A model generated the notes under the pieces. The model saw nothing but the letters and a program-made list of their open reading frames with translations, did no database searches and was not told the origin of the DNA. Source: Lachnoclostridium sp. UBA903 (lineage in GTDB: Bacteria; Bacillota; Clostridia; Lachnospirales; Lachnospiraceae). From it: 6,871 nt of DNA. Both the position numbers and the translations under genes were made by a program. The stretch is taken from assembly GCA_002294045.1 (NCBI GenBank), contig DBEP01000098.1, positions 26,054 through 32,924 on the forward strand. Direction: 5' to 3'. Within the stretch, counting starts at the first letter, position 1. Every line of letters starts with the position of its first letter. Shown in pieces: positions 6,856 to 6,871 of this stretch.

Positions 6856-6871
6856 CCATTCTAGTAATAAC

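Overview
The window looks like chromosomal DNA from a low-to-mid GC anaerobic Firmicute, most probably a Lachnospiraceae (Clostridia cluster XIVa) member. This rests on recognising the protein sequences and the gene order, not on a database search. Every gene found is on the + strand, in the order M16C metalloprotease, era, a small YqzL-like gene, recO, a small lipoprotein gene, and a single-chain glycyl-tRNA synthetase gene. This is mostly core housekeeping DNA. I see no transposase, phage gene, CRISPR array, defence cassette, tRNA or rRNA.

Positions 1-2853 hold a presequence-protease-type M16C peptidase, open from the first base and missing only a short N-terminus. Era (2926-3834) follows after 72 bases and may share its transcript. 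After a 150-base gap come a 63-codon YqzL-like gene (3985-4176) and recO. The sequence supports a recO start at 4118, so the two overlap by 59 bases in different frames. The era-yqzL-recO order is the one known from Bacillus: Era acts in 30S ribosome assembly and RecO in RecFOR recombinational repair.

The stretch 4865-5103 carries the least explained sequence in the window. A near-consensus housekeeping promoter (TTGAAA-17-TACAAT, 4880-4908) predicts a transcript starting near 4914-4916. From exactly there a roughly 160-base segment can fold with its two ends paired around several internal hairpins. It then leads into a 199-aa lipoprotein of unknown function (5104-5703). I could not match this RNA to a family I know.

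The last gene, glyQS (start 5797), has intact class II catalytic motifs but stops at residue 352, directly after motif 3, in a family normally about 460 residues long. The anticodon-binding domain is therefore missing and the final 16 bases do not restore it. A disrupted gene, an insertion junction or an assembly edge could each explain this.
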